NCBI GenBank assembly: GCA_004346645.1
Contig: SMDA01000004.1
Coordinates: 124,001 to 188,000 of the forward strand
Origin: Gulbenkiania mobilis
Lineage (GTDB): Bacteria > Pseudomonadota > Gammaproteobacteria > Burkholderiales > Chromobacteriaceae
DNA length: 64,000 nt
Reading direction: 5' to 3'
Each line of letters begins with the position of its first letter. Within the stretch, counting starts at the first letter, position 1. This document shows, in pieces, positions 21,366 through 30,146 of this stretch. Position numbers and translations under genes: made by a program. Under the pieces are notes generated by a model, which searched no databases, was not told the DNA's origin, and saw only the letters and a list, made by a program, of their open reading frames with translations.

Positions 21366-23057
21366 TCAGACCTCCCCGGCCGGGGCTGCCGGCTGGGCCA
21401 GCAGGCTGCGCAGCGCACGTGGGGAGAACGGCTTGAGCAGATGGTGATCGAACAGGCCATCGTTGGCCGAAAGGCCGCTGTGGTCCTTGCTGTAACCGCT
21501 CAGGGCCACCATCAGCGGCGGTGGCGATACGCTGCCCCGCACCGCACGCGCCAGTTCGATGCCGCTCATGCCCGGCAGGTTGATGTCCAGCACCATCACT
21601 TGCGGCGGGTCGGCACGGCACAGGGCGAGCGCAGCCTCGCCATCGCTGGCAGTGGCAACTTCGTACCCCCAAAGCTGCAGGCACATCGCCAGACCATCAG
21701 CCGAATCGCGGTTGTCGTCCACGACGATCACCCGCTGGCGCGTGCTGACGGCCGCAGGCGTCCCCTCGGCGTCGGCGTCGCCGGTGCCCTGTCCTTCGGC
21801 CAACGGAAGCGCGATCTCGAAGGTAGCCCCCTTGCCGGGGCCGTCGCTACAGGCCTCGACCGTGCCATGATGCAGCGCCACCAGGCTGCGCACCACGTTC
21901 AGCCCGATCCCCAGGCCCGCCTTCACATTCTCCCGGCAGGCTGGCCCCTGGACGAACATTTCAAACATCTGCGGGATGGCTGCAGGCTCCAGCCCGATGC
22001 CGCTATCTTCCACACGGAAGATGACGCGGCCATGAACGGTGCGCACCAGCAGCCGGATGCGGCCTTCGGCCGGGGTGAACTTGCTGGCGTTGTTGAGCAG
22101 GTTGCCCAGCGCCTGGGCCAGACGCACCCGGTCGGCCCGTAGCCAGACCGGGGTCTCGGGCACGTCCACCTCCAGCACCTGCTGCTTGGCCTGGATCTGC
22201 CCGGCATTCATCTCCACCACCGCGGCCACGATCTCGCCAGCGGCCACGGTCTCAAGCTGGATGTTGATCTTCCCCTGGGCGATGCGCACTACGTCCAGCA
22301 GGTCATCGATCAGACGGTTGAGCTGACGACTCTGGCGCTCCACGATCGCCAGCACGCGCGGCGCAGCCCCCTCGCCGGCCATGCGGTAGACCGCCAGCGC
22401 ATTGGAGATGGCGGACAGCGGATTGCGCAGCTCGTGCCCCAGAATGGCCAGGAACTCGTCCTTGCGCCGTGCAGCCTCCTGCAGTTGCGCCTGGTGCTCT
22501 TCCAGCTGGGCACGGTTTTCCTGCAGTTCGGCCAAGGTTTGCAGCAGTTCGCGGTTTTGCACTTCCAGCTCTTCGGCCAAGGTGTGGCTATGCTGTCGCA
22601 CCAGTCCGTCCACCAGACGGGTCAGCGCCTCCGGACTGGGCAGACCCCGCGCCGGGTCCAGCTTCATGGCCAGCCGCACGCGCGTGCCGGCGCCGGGCGC
22701 GGTGTCCAGTTCGAAGACATCCACCAGCCGGCCGCTGCCGTACAGCCCCACGGTGCCTTCGTCGCGCTGCAGCCGACCCCGCCGCCCCACACGCGGCACA
22801 TAGTCGCGGATGCCTGGCCCTTCGTCGACGATGCGCGCGCACACCAGCGGGACGGGGGTGTCCTCCAGCGAGAAGGTGACGCTGCCACCCCCGCCGTGCA
22901 CCCACGCATTGCGTGAGATTTCGGACACCGCTGTCGCAAAGCGCGTGGCACCGGTATGGTCCAGGTCGAGGAGGTCGCAGATCTGCCGCGCTCTGCGCCG
23001 CACCCAGGCGACGTCCATCTCGTTACGGATGCGCGCATGCAGAAGATCGGTCTTCAT
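21366..23057 (-). CDS. Kinase with N-terminal RsbT-like ATPase, HisKA, HATPase and receiver
   Basis: A 563-residue cytosolic protein. An N-terminal anti-sigma-type HATPase domain (residues 1-130; SEISRNAWVHGGGG, DEGPGIRDY) is followed by a coiled coil, HisKA (FLAILGHELRNPLSAI near 205), a second HATPase (GNLLNNASKFTP, VEDSGIGL, GLGIGLNVVRSL) and a C-terminal receiver (VVDDNRDS, VLDINLPGMSG, LLKPFSP). It is the last gene of the rsb operon and starts at the stop of the RsbX-like gene. It probably links the stressosome output to a phosphorelay. Confidence 0.9.
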   Translation of the reverse strand: MKTDLLHARIRNEMDVAWVRRRARQICDLLDLDHTGATRFATAVSEISRNAWVHGGGGSVTFSLEDTPVPLVCARIVDEGPGIRDYVPRVGRRGRLQRDEGTVGLYGSGRLVDVFELDTAPGAGTRVRLAMKLDPARGLPSPEALTRLVDGLVRQHSHTLAEELEVQNRELLQTLAELQENRAQLEEHQAQLQEAARRKDEFLAILGHELRNPLSAISNALAVYRMAGEGAAPRVLAIVERQSRQLNRLIDDLLDVVRIAQGKINIQLETVAAGEIVAAVVEMNAGQIQAKQQVLEVDVPETPVWLRADRVRLAQALGNLLNNASKFTPAEGRIRLLVRTVHGRVIFRVEDSGIGLEPAAIPQMFEMFVQGPACRENVKAGLGIGLNVVRSLVALHHGTVEACSDGPGKGATFEIALPLAEGQGTGDADAEGTPAAVSTRQRVIVVDDNRDSADGLAMCLQLWGYEVATASDGEAALALCRADPPQVMVLDINLPGMSGIELARAVRGSVSPPPLMVALSGYSKDHSGLSANDGLFDHHLLKPFSPRALRSLLAQPAAPAGEV

Positions 23058-24043
23058 CAGGAGGTACGCCTCAGCACGACCACGGTGGCATCGTCCGTGT
23101 CGCGGGTGTAGTCAAGATAGAGGCAGCCGGCCACCAGGGCCGGATGCGCCGAAAACAGCCCCGGCCGCTGGGTGAGGTTCCAGCGGCTGCTCAGGCCATC
23201 GCTGTGCATCACCACCAGGCCGCCTTCGGCTATCTGGTAGCTGTGCTCGCGAATGCTGCGCACCTGATAGCCCAGCGTGCCGTCATACGACAGCACGCTC
23301 CGGCAGGCGTCGTCCTGGCACAGGTGGGTGGCGATGTTGCCCACCCCGGCGTAGCGCAGCGTGCCGCTGGCGTGCTCCAGCGCGGCCAGGCCGGCCACCG
23401 CGCCGCGTGTACCACGCAGCGCCTGGTGCAGCACCGCCAAACCATCCGAGGGGCGGGTGGGGCGCCAGCCAAAGAAGGCGTCCAGCGCCGTCTGACTGGC
23501 ACTGGCAGCCAGCGGACCATGGCCCAGACCATCGGTCACCAGCAGCCAACTGATACCGTGTTCATGACGCAGCGCCCAGGCATCGCCGCAGGCGTCCTGG
23601 CCAGGCTTGGGCACACATACCGCCCCACAGTCCGGGCCGCGTGGCGTACGCGCCGCCTCCGGGCGAAAAAAGTGGGCCACCACCGCCGTGCCCGCCTCCG
23701 GACGGGTATAGATTTCGGCCAACCCTGACTGGCGGACGATGGTGCCCAGCCCAAGGCCGAGGGTGCCCGCGGTGGAGTAGCCGTCGGTCAGGCAGCGCGT
23801 CACTTCCTGCATACCGTGGCCGCGGTCCAGCGCAAGGAGCTCCAGCCCCGCACCCCGTGCGCCGGGCAAGGGTTGTGCCAGGAATACCCCGCCTCCGCCA
23901 TGCTTGATCAGGTTGGAGGCCATTTCACTCGCCACCATCTTGATCTGGGCAAGCGCGGCCTCGTCAAAGCCAAGGCCGTCCCCCACTCGAGCGGCATAGC
24001 GCCGGGCCTCGGCCACATGGGTGGCTTCAAGCCCCTCGATCAT
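23057..24043 (-). CDS. RsbX-like: ATPase domain fused to PP2C-type phosphatase
   Basis: A 328-residue protein with an N-terminal RsbT-like HATPase domain (about 1-125; VASEMASNLIKHGGGG, LDRGHGMQEV, GTLGLGLGTI) and a C-terminal SpoIIE/PP2C phosphatase domain with GDAWAL, LVTDGLGHG, YAGVGN and HSDGL, which hold the metal-binding Asp residues. In Bacillus, RsbX dephosphorylates RsbR and RsbS to reset the stressosome. The ATG at 24043 overlaps the rsbT stop (ATGA). Confidence 0.88.
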   Translation of the reverse strand: MIEGLEATHVAEARRYAARVGDGLGFDEAALAQIKMVASEMASNLIKHGGGGVFLAQPLPGARGAGLELLALDRGHGMQEVTRCLTDGYSTAGTLGLGLGTIVRQSGLAEIYTRPEAGTAVVAHFFRPEAARTPRGPDCGAVCVPKPGQDACGDAWALRHEHGISWLLVTDGLGHGPLAASASQTALDAFFGWRPTRPSDGLAVLHQALRGTRGAVAGLAALEHASGTLRYAGVGNIATHLCQDDACRSVLSYDGTLGYQVRSIREHSYQIAEGGLVVMHSDGLSSRWNLTQRPGLFSAHPALVAGCLYLDYTRDTDDATVVVLRRTS

Positions 24044-24453
24044 CGGCGTGCACCCGCCCGCTTCCACAGCACCACCGCTACCCGGGTGCCTGCACCGGGG
24101 GTGGACTGAATGTCGAACTCGCTCATCAGGCGCCGCGAGCCACTCAGCCCCAGCCCCATGCCACCGCCGGTGGTGAAGCCATCGGTGAGTGCCTGATCCA
24201 GATCGTCGATGCCGGGCCCCTGGTCTTCGAACACCAGCTGCAGCCCTTGGGTGAAGCCGTCTTCCAGTTCCTGCATTTCCACCGAGCCCCCCAGTCCATA
24301 CACCAGGGTGTTGCGCGCCAGCTCGCTGGCGGCGGTCACCAGCTTGGTCTGTTCCACCACGCTGTAGCCCATCGCCTGGGCCCGGCTGCGTACTGCCTGG
24401 CGGACGCGCGCCACATCGTCGGGGCTGCGTATCGGCAGCTGTTCAGCACGCAT
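24040..24453 (-). CDS. rsbT: RsbT-like serine kinase
   Basis: A 137-residue GHKL-fold switch kinase: TAASELARNTLVYGLGG (N box), FEDQGPGIDDLDQAL (G1 box), GGGMGLGLSGSRRLMSEF (G2 box). RsbT phosphorylates RsbS and RsbR in the stressosome and, once released, activates a downstream partner. It overlaps rsbS by 11 bases, the order R-S-T-X being that of known stressosome operons. There is no sigma-B gene in view, as expected outside Firmicutes. Confidence 0.93.
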   Translation of the reverse strand: MRAEQLPIRSPDDVARVRQAVRSRAQAMGYSVVEQTKLVTAASELARNTLVYGLGGSVEMQELEDGFTQGLQLVFEDQGPGIDDLDQALTDGFTTGGGMGLGLSGSRRLMSEFDIQSTPGAGTRVAVVLWKRAGARR

Positions 24454-24838
24454 CGCTTGGCGACCCCGCCGCAGGGTCTGTCTCTACGAGCCGCTGCAAC
24501 AGCTCCATGCCACGCTCGACATTCAGGGCGGTGCGGATGCCGGGCAGGGTCAGCCCCAACTCCACCAGAGTGATGGCCACCGCTGGTCGCATGCCCACCA
24601 GCACGGTGGAGGCCCCCAGCAGGCGGGTAAGCGAGGCAATGTGTGCCAGTGTCCGACCGATGAAGGAATCCACGATGTCCAAGGCGGATATGTCGATCAT
24701 CACCCCCTGAGCCCGGTGGCGCGCCACCTGCTCGGTCAGGTCGTCCTGCAGTGTCAGCACCAGCTGGTCGTGCAGCTCCACCTGGATGGTGACGAGCAGG
24801 AACGGCCCCATTTTCAGGATCGGAATACGTTCGCTCAC
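24443..24838 (-). CDS. rsbS: RsbS-like STAS scaffold protein
   Basis: A 131-residue single STAS domain: MSERIPILKMGPFLLVTIQ, then GVMIDISALDIVDSFIGRTL with the Ser of the phosphorylation site in the conserved DSFIGR position, and LGASTVLVGMRPAVAITLVELG. RsbS forms the stressosome core with RsbR and holds RsbT. It lies 11 bp after the rsbR frame. Confidence 0.93.
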   Translation of the reverse strand: MSERIPILKMGPFLLVTIQVELHDQLVLTLQDDLTEQVARHRAQGVMIDISALDIVDSFIGRTLAHIASLTRLLGASTVLVGMRPAVAITLVELGLTLPGIRTALNVERGMELLQRLVETDPAAGSPSDAC

Positions 24839-24849
24839 CGCAGCCTCCG

Positions 24850-25704
24850 TCAGCCCTGTTTGCGCACGACGACATGGCCGGTACGCTGCAACGCCATCAC
24901 CAGCGCATCGGCCAGGGTGGCTTTGGTCATGATGTCACCCAGATCCACGCCGAGGTGGACGATGGTTTGGGCGATCTGCGGCCGGATGCCGCTGAGGATG
25001 CACTCGGCGCCCATCAGGCGCGCTGCGGCGATCGTCTTCATCAGGTGCTGCGCCACCAGGGTATCCACTGCCGGCACGCCGGTAATATCGATGATGGCGA
25101 TGCGCGCCTCATGCGCGATGATGCCGTCCAGCAGGTTTTCCATCACCACCTGGGTACGCTCGCTGTCGAGCGTACCGATGAGCGGCAGCGCCAGGATCTG
25201 CTCGTACAGCTTGACCACCGGCGTGGACAGGTCCAGCAGCTCTTGCTGCTGTTTCTGAATGATGCTCTCGCGGCCGCGCTGGTACATTTCCGTGGTGTAG
25301 AGGCCCAGGTCGTCCAGCAGGCGATTGAGCCGCCAAACCCGGTCAAGCACATCGTTGCCCGCTTCGCCGCTGCCGCTCAGATGTTCGAACATCGGCTGCT
25401 TGAGCGAAAACACGAACAGTGCCGTTTCGGTGGGGGCGAAACCCTGCTGGGCCCGGCTTTTGGAGAGCGCGGTCAGCAGGTCGCGCACCTCGGCCTAGGC
25501 CTCCTCCTGGATGTTCCCTCCCTCGCTTCGGCCAACCGCCTCGATAAACCGGCTCAGGAACTGGCGCGACTGTTCGCGCAGCTCGCCTTCACGCAGGCTG
25601 CCGCGGCGGGAGGCGGGCAACTGCAGCTGATAGGCCAGCCACTGCTCCAGCAGCTGGGGTTGGGCGTCCTGAAGCAGGGAACGCAGGGTATTCATCGAAT
25701 TCAT
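24850..25704 (-). pseudogene. rsbR: RsbR-like stressosome protein interrupted by one in-frame TAG
   Basis: One continuous reading frame with a single TAG at 25495-25497. The 69-residue N-terminal part (25495-25704; LLEQWLAYQLQLPASRR, LREGELREQSRQFLSRFIEA) is the RsbRD-type N-terminal domain. After the stop the same frame continues with AEVRDLLTALSKSRAQQGF, FVFSLKQPMF and a STAS domain (IIDITGVPAVDTLVAQHLMK with a phospho-site Thr; ILSGIRPQIAQTIVHLG). Homologues typically have Trp just before this point, so TGG to TAG is the simplest explanation. A GTG nine bases past the TAG, with GGAGGAGG upstream, could allow restart as a 212-residue protein. Confidence 0.85.
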
Positions 25705-25972
25705 CCGCTGTATCTTTCCGAAAGGGGCGGTCTGCCCGCCGACTGTTTGAATGCCCTGGGCACAAAGTCCGGAAAGGGCCTGCCGGGTGCCCTGCGGCAC
25801 CGTTAAGGGGCCGTGACCACCCGGCGGGCTGTCCGGAATTGCCGTGGCCTGCGGGCCGCAGCAATAGCAAAAGATTATGAACCGGCGCTTGGGTCCTCAC
25901 CAGCGTGCGCGGCTGCCGGGGGTGGCGCACGCCTTGCAGGCGGTAGGACAGGCCATTTCGGAGGACCCCACC

Positions 25973-26767
25973 ATGAACTCATTCGATCACACATCCGGCA
26001 GTTTCTTCACCCACGACGGAGCCCGGCTCTACTACGAACAGCACGGTCCCGGCAGCGCCCCTTGGCTGGTGCTGCTGCATGGAGGCATGGGATCGATCGA
26101 AGGCTTCAACCACATCCTGCCGGCACTCGCGGGGCATTTTCGTGTGCTGGGCATCGACAGTCGCGGCCATGGCCGTTCCACCCTAGGCGATGGCCGCCTG
26201 ACTTATCAGCGTCTGGAAGCGGACGTGGCGGCACTGCTGGATCACCTGCAGACCGGACCGGTGCGGATCATCGGCTTCAGTGACGGCGGCACGCTCGGTT
26301 ACCGGCTGGCCCTGCGGCGCAATGTGGTGGAACGGCTGGTAGCCATTGGAGGTAGTTGGGACTGGAAGAACCATGCCGAGGATCAGGCGCTGTTCCGGGG
26401 GTTGACCGGGGCAGGGTGGCGACAGAAGTTTCCGGACAGCCATGCCACTTACCAGCAGATCAACCCGGAGCCGGACTTCGATCGCTTGCTGGAAGCCACA
26501 GTGCGGATGTGGACCGATGCCAGCGAAACCGGCTATCCCGGCGACGCAGTGGCACGCATCCAGTGCCCGGTACTGGTAATGCGGGGCGACGAAGACCCGC
26601 TGTTCCGTCGCGAAGCCGCCTTCACGCTGGCCGCCCGGCTACCGCAGGCGCAGCTTTTCAACCTGCCGTTTGCCGGCCATGAAGCCCATGAAGACCAGCC
26701 CGACCTCTGCCTGCCGGTAATCCTGCGCTTCCTGAACGACGGCAAGGGCTACGGCGCACCGGTCTGA
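25973..26767 (+). CDS. Alpha/beta hydrolase
   Basis: A 264-residue cytosolic alpha/beta-hydrolase: oxyanion region VLLHGGMGSIEGF, IDSRGHGRST, nucleophile elbow IIGFSDGGTLGYRL (Ser in GFSDGG), acid in VMRGDEDPLF and catalytic His in LPFAGHEAHEDQ. GGAGG lies eight bases before the ATG at 25973. It is divergent from the rsb operon with about 270 bp between. The substrate is unknown; many relatives are esterases or BioH-like enzymes. Confidence 0.88.
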   Translation: MNSFDHTSGSFFTHDGARLYYEQHGPGSAPWLVLLHGGMGSIEGFNHILPALAGHFRVLGIDSRGHGRSTLGDGRLTYQRLEADVAALLDHLQTGPVRIIGFSDGGTLGYRLALRRNVVERLVAIGGSWDWKNHAEDQALFRGLTGAGWRQKFPDSHATYQQINPEPDFDRLLEATVRMWTDASETGYPGDAVARIQCPVLVMRGDEDPLFRREAAFTLAARLPQAQLFNLPFAGHEAHEDQPDLCLPVILRFLNDGKGYGAPV

Positions 26768-26795
26768 AGACAGGCTTCGGCCAAGGTAAAAGAAA

Positions 26796-26815
26796 GCCGG
26801 GCACGCCGGCCCGGC
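26796..26815 (-). terminator. Hairpin terminator between convergent genes
   Basis: GCCGGGC and GCCCGGC form a 7-bp stem with a 6-base loop. On the minus strand it is followed by TTTCTTTTACC, so it best serves the EAL-like gene, and it also lies 28 bases after the hydrolase stop. Confidence 0.6.
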
Positions 26816-26963
26816 CAAACCATACCCATAGAGGAGAAGGGCGAAACCACCGCCCGGAGGAACCCTGCCCCCGCGCACCCGGCTGGACACCGGCTGCGTG
26901 AAGACCTGTTCAATCTAATGCTGCCGGCGGGGCGGTGTGAACCGATAAAAACTGCATTGCTTA

Positions 26964-27812
26964 TCAGCTGGCAGCAGCGTGACAGAGCCCCCCCTGCTGC
27001 TGCAGCCCTTCGTATGGGCCTGCATAGCGACTGGCGCCCATCTGCCGGGCCATCCTCAGCTGTCGGCCGCAGGCGATGTCGTCCACTCCCAGCGTGTACC
27101 CTTGCGCCACCAGTTGCGGCATCAGGGTCAGCACGGCCTCACGCACCACCGGATAGACAAACGCTGCAGCCATTATCCGGGGCGCCAGCACCAGCCCATC
27201 CGGTTCGGTCTGCCACAGGTGCAGCAGATCCTGGGCGCCGGTTCCGAAGCCTCCCAGCGCCAGCCCGTGCCCCAGCGCCCGGTAACGGGTCACGAGCGCA
27301 CGCGCAGTGTCCAAGGTGGATGCATCGGCAAACAGCAGGAAATCCACATCACTGGCTGGCAGGGCCAGCCGTTCCAGAACATCGGCGGTAAAGTCCACAA
27401 TCCGGAGACTGCGGGCGTGACAGAGGCGCGGGTCCAGGTCAAGGCGCACGCGCGTGCCGGGCGGATGCCGTCCCCGGTGGTTGAGCAGGTGCAACACTCG
27501 CACTGCCTGCAGCAGCGCCAGGGTTTCGGGCTCGGCGTAGTGCAGTGCGAACAGCCAGTCTGCAGGCAGGGTTTGGCCGAAATGGCCATGAATGTGCAGA
27601 CGGGCCGCCATGGCGGCCAGCCTGCCGGCCCTGTCAACCACCGGGGTGAACGCACTGGTCAGCCACCAGCCATCGAATTCGGCAAACACTTCTGCGGCAT
27701 TCCAGCCCAGACGCACCGGGCACGCCTGAGCCGCCAGCAGCGCCTGGCACGCGTCAATCTGCCGGGAACAGTAGCCGGGGGGTGGGGCTTTGCCCTGCTG
27801 AAAGCGTTTCAT
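26964..27812 (-). CDS. Degenerate EAL-domain protein
   Basis: A 282-residue soluble protein with the outline of an EAL (c-di-GMP phosphodiesterase) domain: FDGWWLTSAFTPVVDRAGRL at the start, LALGGFGTGAQDLLHLWQ where active enzymes have DDFGTG, and GLVLAPRIM in place of LKID. The EXL signature and several metal-binding acidic residues are not found (RLDLDPRL, DVDFLLFADA at expected sites). It is therefore probably catalytically dead and acts as a c-di-GMP sensor or protein-binding module, as with other degenerate EAL proteins. Confidence 0.7.
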   Translation of the reverse strand: MKRFQQGKAPPPGYCSRQIDACQALLAAQACPVRLGWNAAEVFAEFDGWWLTSAFTPVVDRAGRLAAMAARLHIHGHFGQTLPADWLFALHYAEPETLALLQAVRVLHLLNHRGRHPPGTRVRLDLDPRLCHARSLRIVDFTADVLERLALPASDVDFLLFADASTLDTARALVTRYRALGHGLALGGFGTGAQDLLHLWQTEPDGLVLAPRIMAAAFVYPVVREAVLTLMPQLVAQGYTLGVDDIACGRQLRMARQMGASRYAGPYEGLQQQGGLCHAAAS

Positions 27813-28075
27813 GGCATCACGAAGCGAATCGGGACGCTCACTCTAACGCAGTGGCGGCCAGCAGCTTAATGCTTGATCCGATAAGCAAATCTGTCCGGAT
27901 AATTAAGCCTCACGACCCTCGGCGCGGCTTCGGCCAACCTTGGCTCCCTCTGCGCATCAGCCGGCCATATGAAAAGCATTATCTCTTCTTTTTATAAAAC
28001 CACCGTACTTAAAATTACCTGTGTCCTTGCCGACGCCGCGCCAGATGGGCACCCCGGAACCCGTTCCGGGACACG

Positions 28076-28105
28076 TTGATGACGAGTAACAAAAGGCCGT
28101 AACCT
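28076..28105 (+). promoter_or_regulatory. Promoter of tRNA-Leu; notes on the preceding 306-bp gap
   Basis: TTGATG (28076-28081) and TAACCT (28100-28105) with an 18-base spacer end 13 bases before the tRNA. The rest of the gap from 27813 holds a TTCGGCCAA copy (27929), an AT-rich stretch around 27975-28015, and an inverted repeat CCGGAAC/GTTCCGG near 28054-28069. No gene is seen. Confidence 0.45.
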
Positions 28106-28118
28106 GTTGTTTTTACAA

Positions 28119-28203
28119 GCCCGGATGATGAAACTGGTAGACATACCGGACTTAAAATCCGGAGCCGAAAGGCGTGCGGGTTCGATTCCCGCTCCGGGCA
28201 CCA
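28119..28203 (+). tRNA. tRNA-Leu (anticodon UAA)
   Basis: An 85-base gene with acceptor stem GCCCGGA/CTCCGGGC region, D-loop AACTGGTAGAC, anticodon stem CCGGA/TCCGG around loop CTTAAAA (anticodon TAA at 28153-28155), long variable arm GCCGAAAGGC and T-loop GGTTCGATTCC, with CCA encoded at 28201-28203. All arms pair. It marks the left border of the integrase-bearing island, tRNA-Leu genes being common integration sites. Confidence 0.97.
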
Positions 28204-28252
28204 GCACCTCGCGCACCGTCCAGCGAACCGTCTTGGCGGGCGCACCCCTTCC

Positions 28253-28738
28253 ATGAGCATCGACGACGCCACCCTCGCCAAGGCGCGGGCCGCCTGGGAC
28301 GCCTGCCTCCAGCAGGAGCGCGAAGCCCAGGAGGCGCAGCAGCGCCTGACAGCAGCGCGGAAGGAAGTCGCCGCATTCCACCGGCGCATGGCTGCCGCCT
28401 GGGAAAACCTCTCCGAAGAAGCCCGCGCACAGGTGGCATGGACGGCCCAGCACACCGCTGGCGCTGCCCCCGTTGAGGCCGCGCTGCTCACCCTCCAAGA
28501 GACTGCCGAGACCGTCCTATTCGAGGCGGGCCGCAAGCGCCGGGGCCACTACTCGGGCGTCAGTCTAGAGGCCATCCGTGCGGTCGCTCGCGCCCTGGGC
28601 CTACGCAGCTACGGCAGCGGTAGCGGCACCAAACCCCTGCCCGACGAGCGTCTTCTGCTCAGTGTGTGCAAGCAGTTCGACGAACGAGTTTCAGAGGCCA
28701 ACGTCCGCAGCGCCCTGCAGGGCATACCCCGCAAATAG
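28253..28738 (+). CDS. Hypothetical helical protein, island 1
   Basis: A 161-residue protein, not recognised. The N-terminal half is a charged, Gln/Glu/Ala-rich coiled coil (AWDACLQQEREAQEAQQRL); the C-terminal half has a basic segment (FEAGRKRRGHYSGVSLEAIR) and RSYGSGSGTKPLPDERLLL. It is the first gene after the tRNA. DNA or nucleoid binding is possible from the basic middle but unsupported. The start is the ATG at 28253; no strong ribosome site. Confidence 0.55.
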   Translation: MSIDDATLAKARAAWDACLQQEREAQEAQQRLTAARKEVAAFHRRMAAAWENLSEEARAQVAWTAQHTAGAAPVEAALLTLQETAETVLFEAGRKRRGHYSGVSLEAIRAVARALGLRSYGSGSGTKPLPDERLLLSVCKQFDERVSEANVRSALQGIPRK

Positions 28739-28847
28739 GCACCGAAAACGGGCCTCCATTCAACGGGGAGAGGCCCAAGCGGGTTCCTGCGAAAGTTCGC
28801 TCCACACGAGGCAGCGCGGTGCTGCTTCGGTTCAACAGGAGCGAAAC

Positions 28848-29243
28848 ATGGACATCAACACCCAAATCGACCAAGGTGGAACCCAAGAGCGCATCAAGCG
28901 ACTGAAGGGTGAGCTTAAGCGTTTGGAAAGGTTTGGCACCAGGGAAAGCTGGTCGTCGGAGGACGCAAACTACCTCCTCGGGGAGTTGAGGCATTGGCTG
29001 GTGGAGGATTTCCCGTTCCCATCTCACAACGAGCTGGTGGCCGTCGCAATTGATGCCTACCAGAAAGCGCTCGGCAGTGAGCCAACCGAAGACGAAGTAT
29101 TCCGGGATCTGCTGCAGTTAGCCCTGACGGTGGAGCGCATTGCCAGAGGCCCGTCGGTCGCGGACGAGGTAATCGCGTTGCTCGACAGGCATCTGGTCAA
29201 AAGCGGCTTCCCTTCGGTCGGGCACGTACCCTGCAACCAGTAA
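28848..29243 (+). CDS. Hypothetical acidic protein, island 1
   Basis: A 131-residue soluble protein, not recognised. It is helical and acidic, with a coiled-coil start (ERIKRLKGELKRLERFG) and a body resembling small immunity or regulatory proteins (DEVFRDLLQLALTVERIARG). AGGAG precedes the ATG at 28848; the longer frame upstream overlaps the previous gene and is rejected. It is followed by a 218-bp gap containing GCGAACCG and GGCCCAGG repeats. Confidence 0.6.
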   Translation: MDINTQIDQGGTQERIKRLKGELKRLERFGTRESWSSEDANYLLGELRHWLVEDFPFPSHNELVAVAIDAYQKALGSEPTEDEVFRDLLQLALTVERIARGPSVADEVIALLDRHLVKSGFPSVGHVPCNQ

Positions 29244-29461
29244 CCTCGTGTCCCTTGCGGGTGCCGGTCTCCCTGGGCTTGGCAGGCGCTGCACGGTTCG
29301 CCCGACAAACAGCGAACCGCCTGGGCCGAGCTGGCCCAGGGCGGCCCGCCCCGCTGGGCGAATCTCAGCAAGTGCATGATGCTGTTGCCTTTTCTCCTCT
29401 CTGCTCAATGATTCGGTCATCGGCGGCGGTCGCGCTGCCGGAACAGAAAAGGAGAGCCACC

Positions 29462-29998
29462 ATGATCCGCATCGCTAACGTCACCATCACCCGCTTCGCC
29501 GACCTGAACGAAGTTTCCACCGCCGACCTGCTGGCCTACTACAACAGCGTCACCGGCAAGAACACCAAGCAATTCCTGAAACGCGCCAAGGGCATGCAGC
29601 AGGTCTGGGCCTTGATCGAGCCGCAGCTCGCCCAGGTCGAAGAGACTGCCCAGGAGGAGCCCGCCGAGGTTGCGCCGGAGCAGGCCGAGAGCGTGCAGGA
29701 GCCCGCCACCCCGGCCACCGTAGAGGCAGCCCCCGCCACCGCGCCTAGCACCGCCGAGGAGCCCGCAGAGGGCGCAGCCACCGCCGAGGCCAAGGCCAAG
29801 GCCGTCGGACTCAAGGCCCGCGTGGAAGACCTCCTGGCGGCGCTCGCCAGCGGCCCGCGCACCGTCGCCGAGCTGGCAGAGGCGCTGGGCATGGAACAGA
29901 AGAAGGTGCGCTCCACTATCGACACAGCCCGCCGTGTCGGTCACACCATCGCCTGCGTCGGGCGCGGAACCTTCGCGCTGCCAGAAGCGGCCCAGTAA
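29462..29998 (+). CDS. Two-domain protein with C-terminal winged helix, island 1
   Basis: A 178-residue protein. Residues 1-60 form a small domain (FADLNEVSTADLLAYYNSVT, FLKRAKGMQQVWALIE) seen at the start of phage and island proteins. A long Glu/Ala/Pro linker follows (60-120), then a winged-helix-like domain (LLAALASGPRTVAELAEALG, KVRSTIDTARRVG). It is probably a DNA-binding regulator of the element. AAGGAG precedes the ATG. Family not named. Confidence 0.65.
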   Translation: MIRIANVTITRFADLNEVSTADLLAYYNSVTGKNTKQFLKRAKGMQQVWALIEPQLAQVEETAQEEPAEVAPEQAESVQEPATPATVEAAPATAPSTAEEPAEGAATAEAKAKAVGLKARVEDLLAALASGPRTVAELAEALGMEQKKVRSTIDTARRVGHTIACVGRGTFALPEAAQ

Positions 29999-30093
29999 GT
30001 CGCAGTTACTCGCGGGTGCCCGTCTGCCCAGGGCTGGCGGCACCCAAGGGCGCAGCGAACCGTGCGAGCGCACTGTCTGACGGCCAAAAAGAA

Positions 30094-30112
30094 CCCCGGC
30101 GCAGGGCCGGGG
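30094..30112 (-). terminator. Terminator for the minus-strand island genes
   Basis: CCCCGGC and GCCGGGG form a 7-bp stem; the minus strand continues with TTCTTTTTGG. It lies 35 bases beyond the stop of the 30147-30428 gene. Confidence 0.7.
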
Positions 30113-30146
30113 CGAAGGTGCAGTCGGAGTAACAGGAGCGGAACGA

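Noticed and set aside
28150..28158. ACTTAAAAT in the tRNA anticodon loop also present at 40628
   Set aside because: Recombination there would destroy the tRNA, since the right flank does not restore its 3' half. Probably chance similarity in AT-rich DNA.
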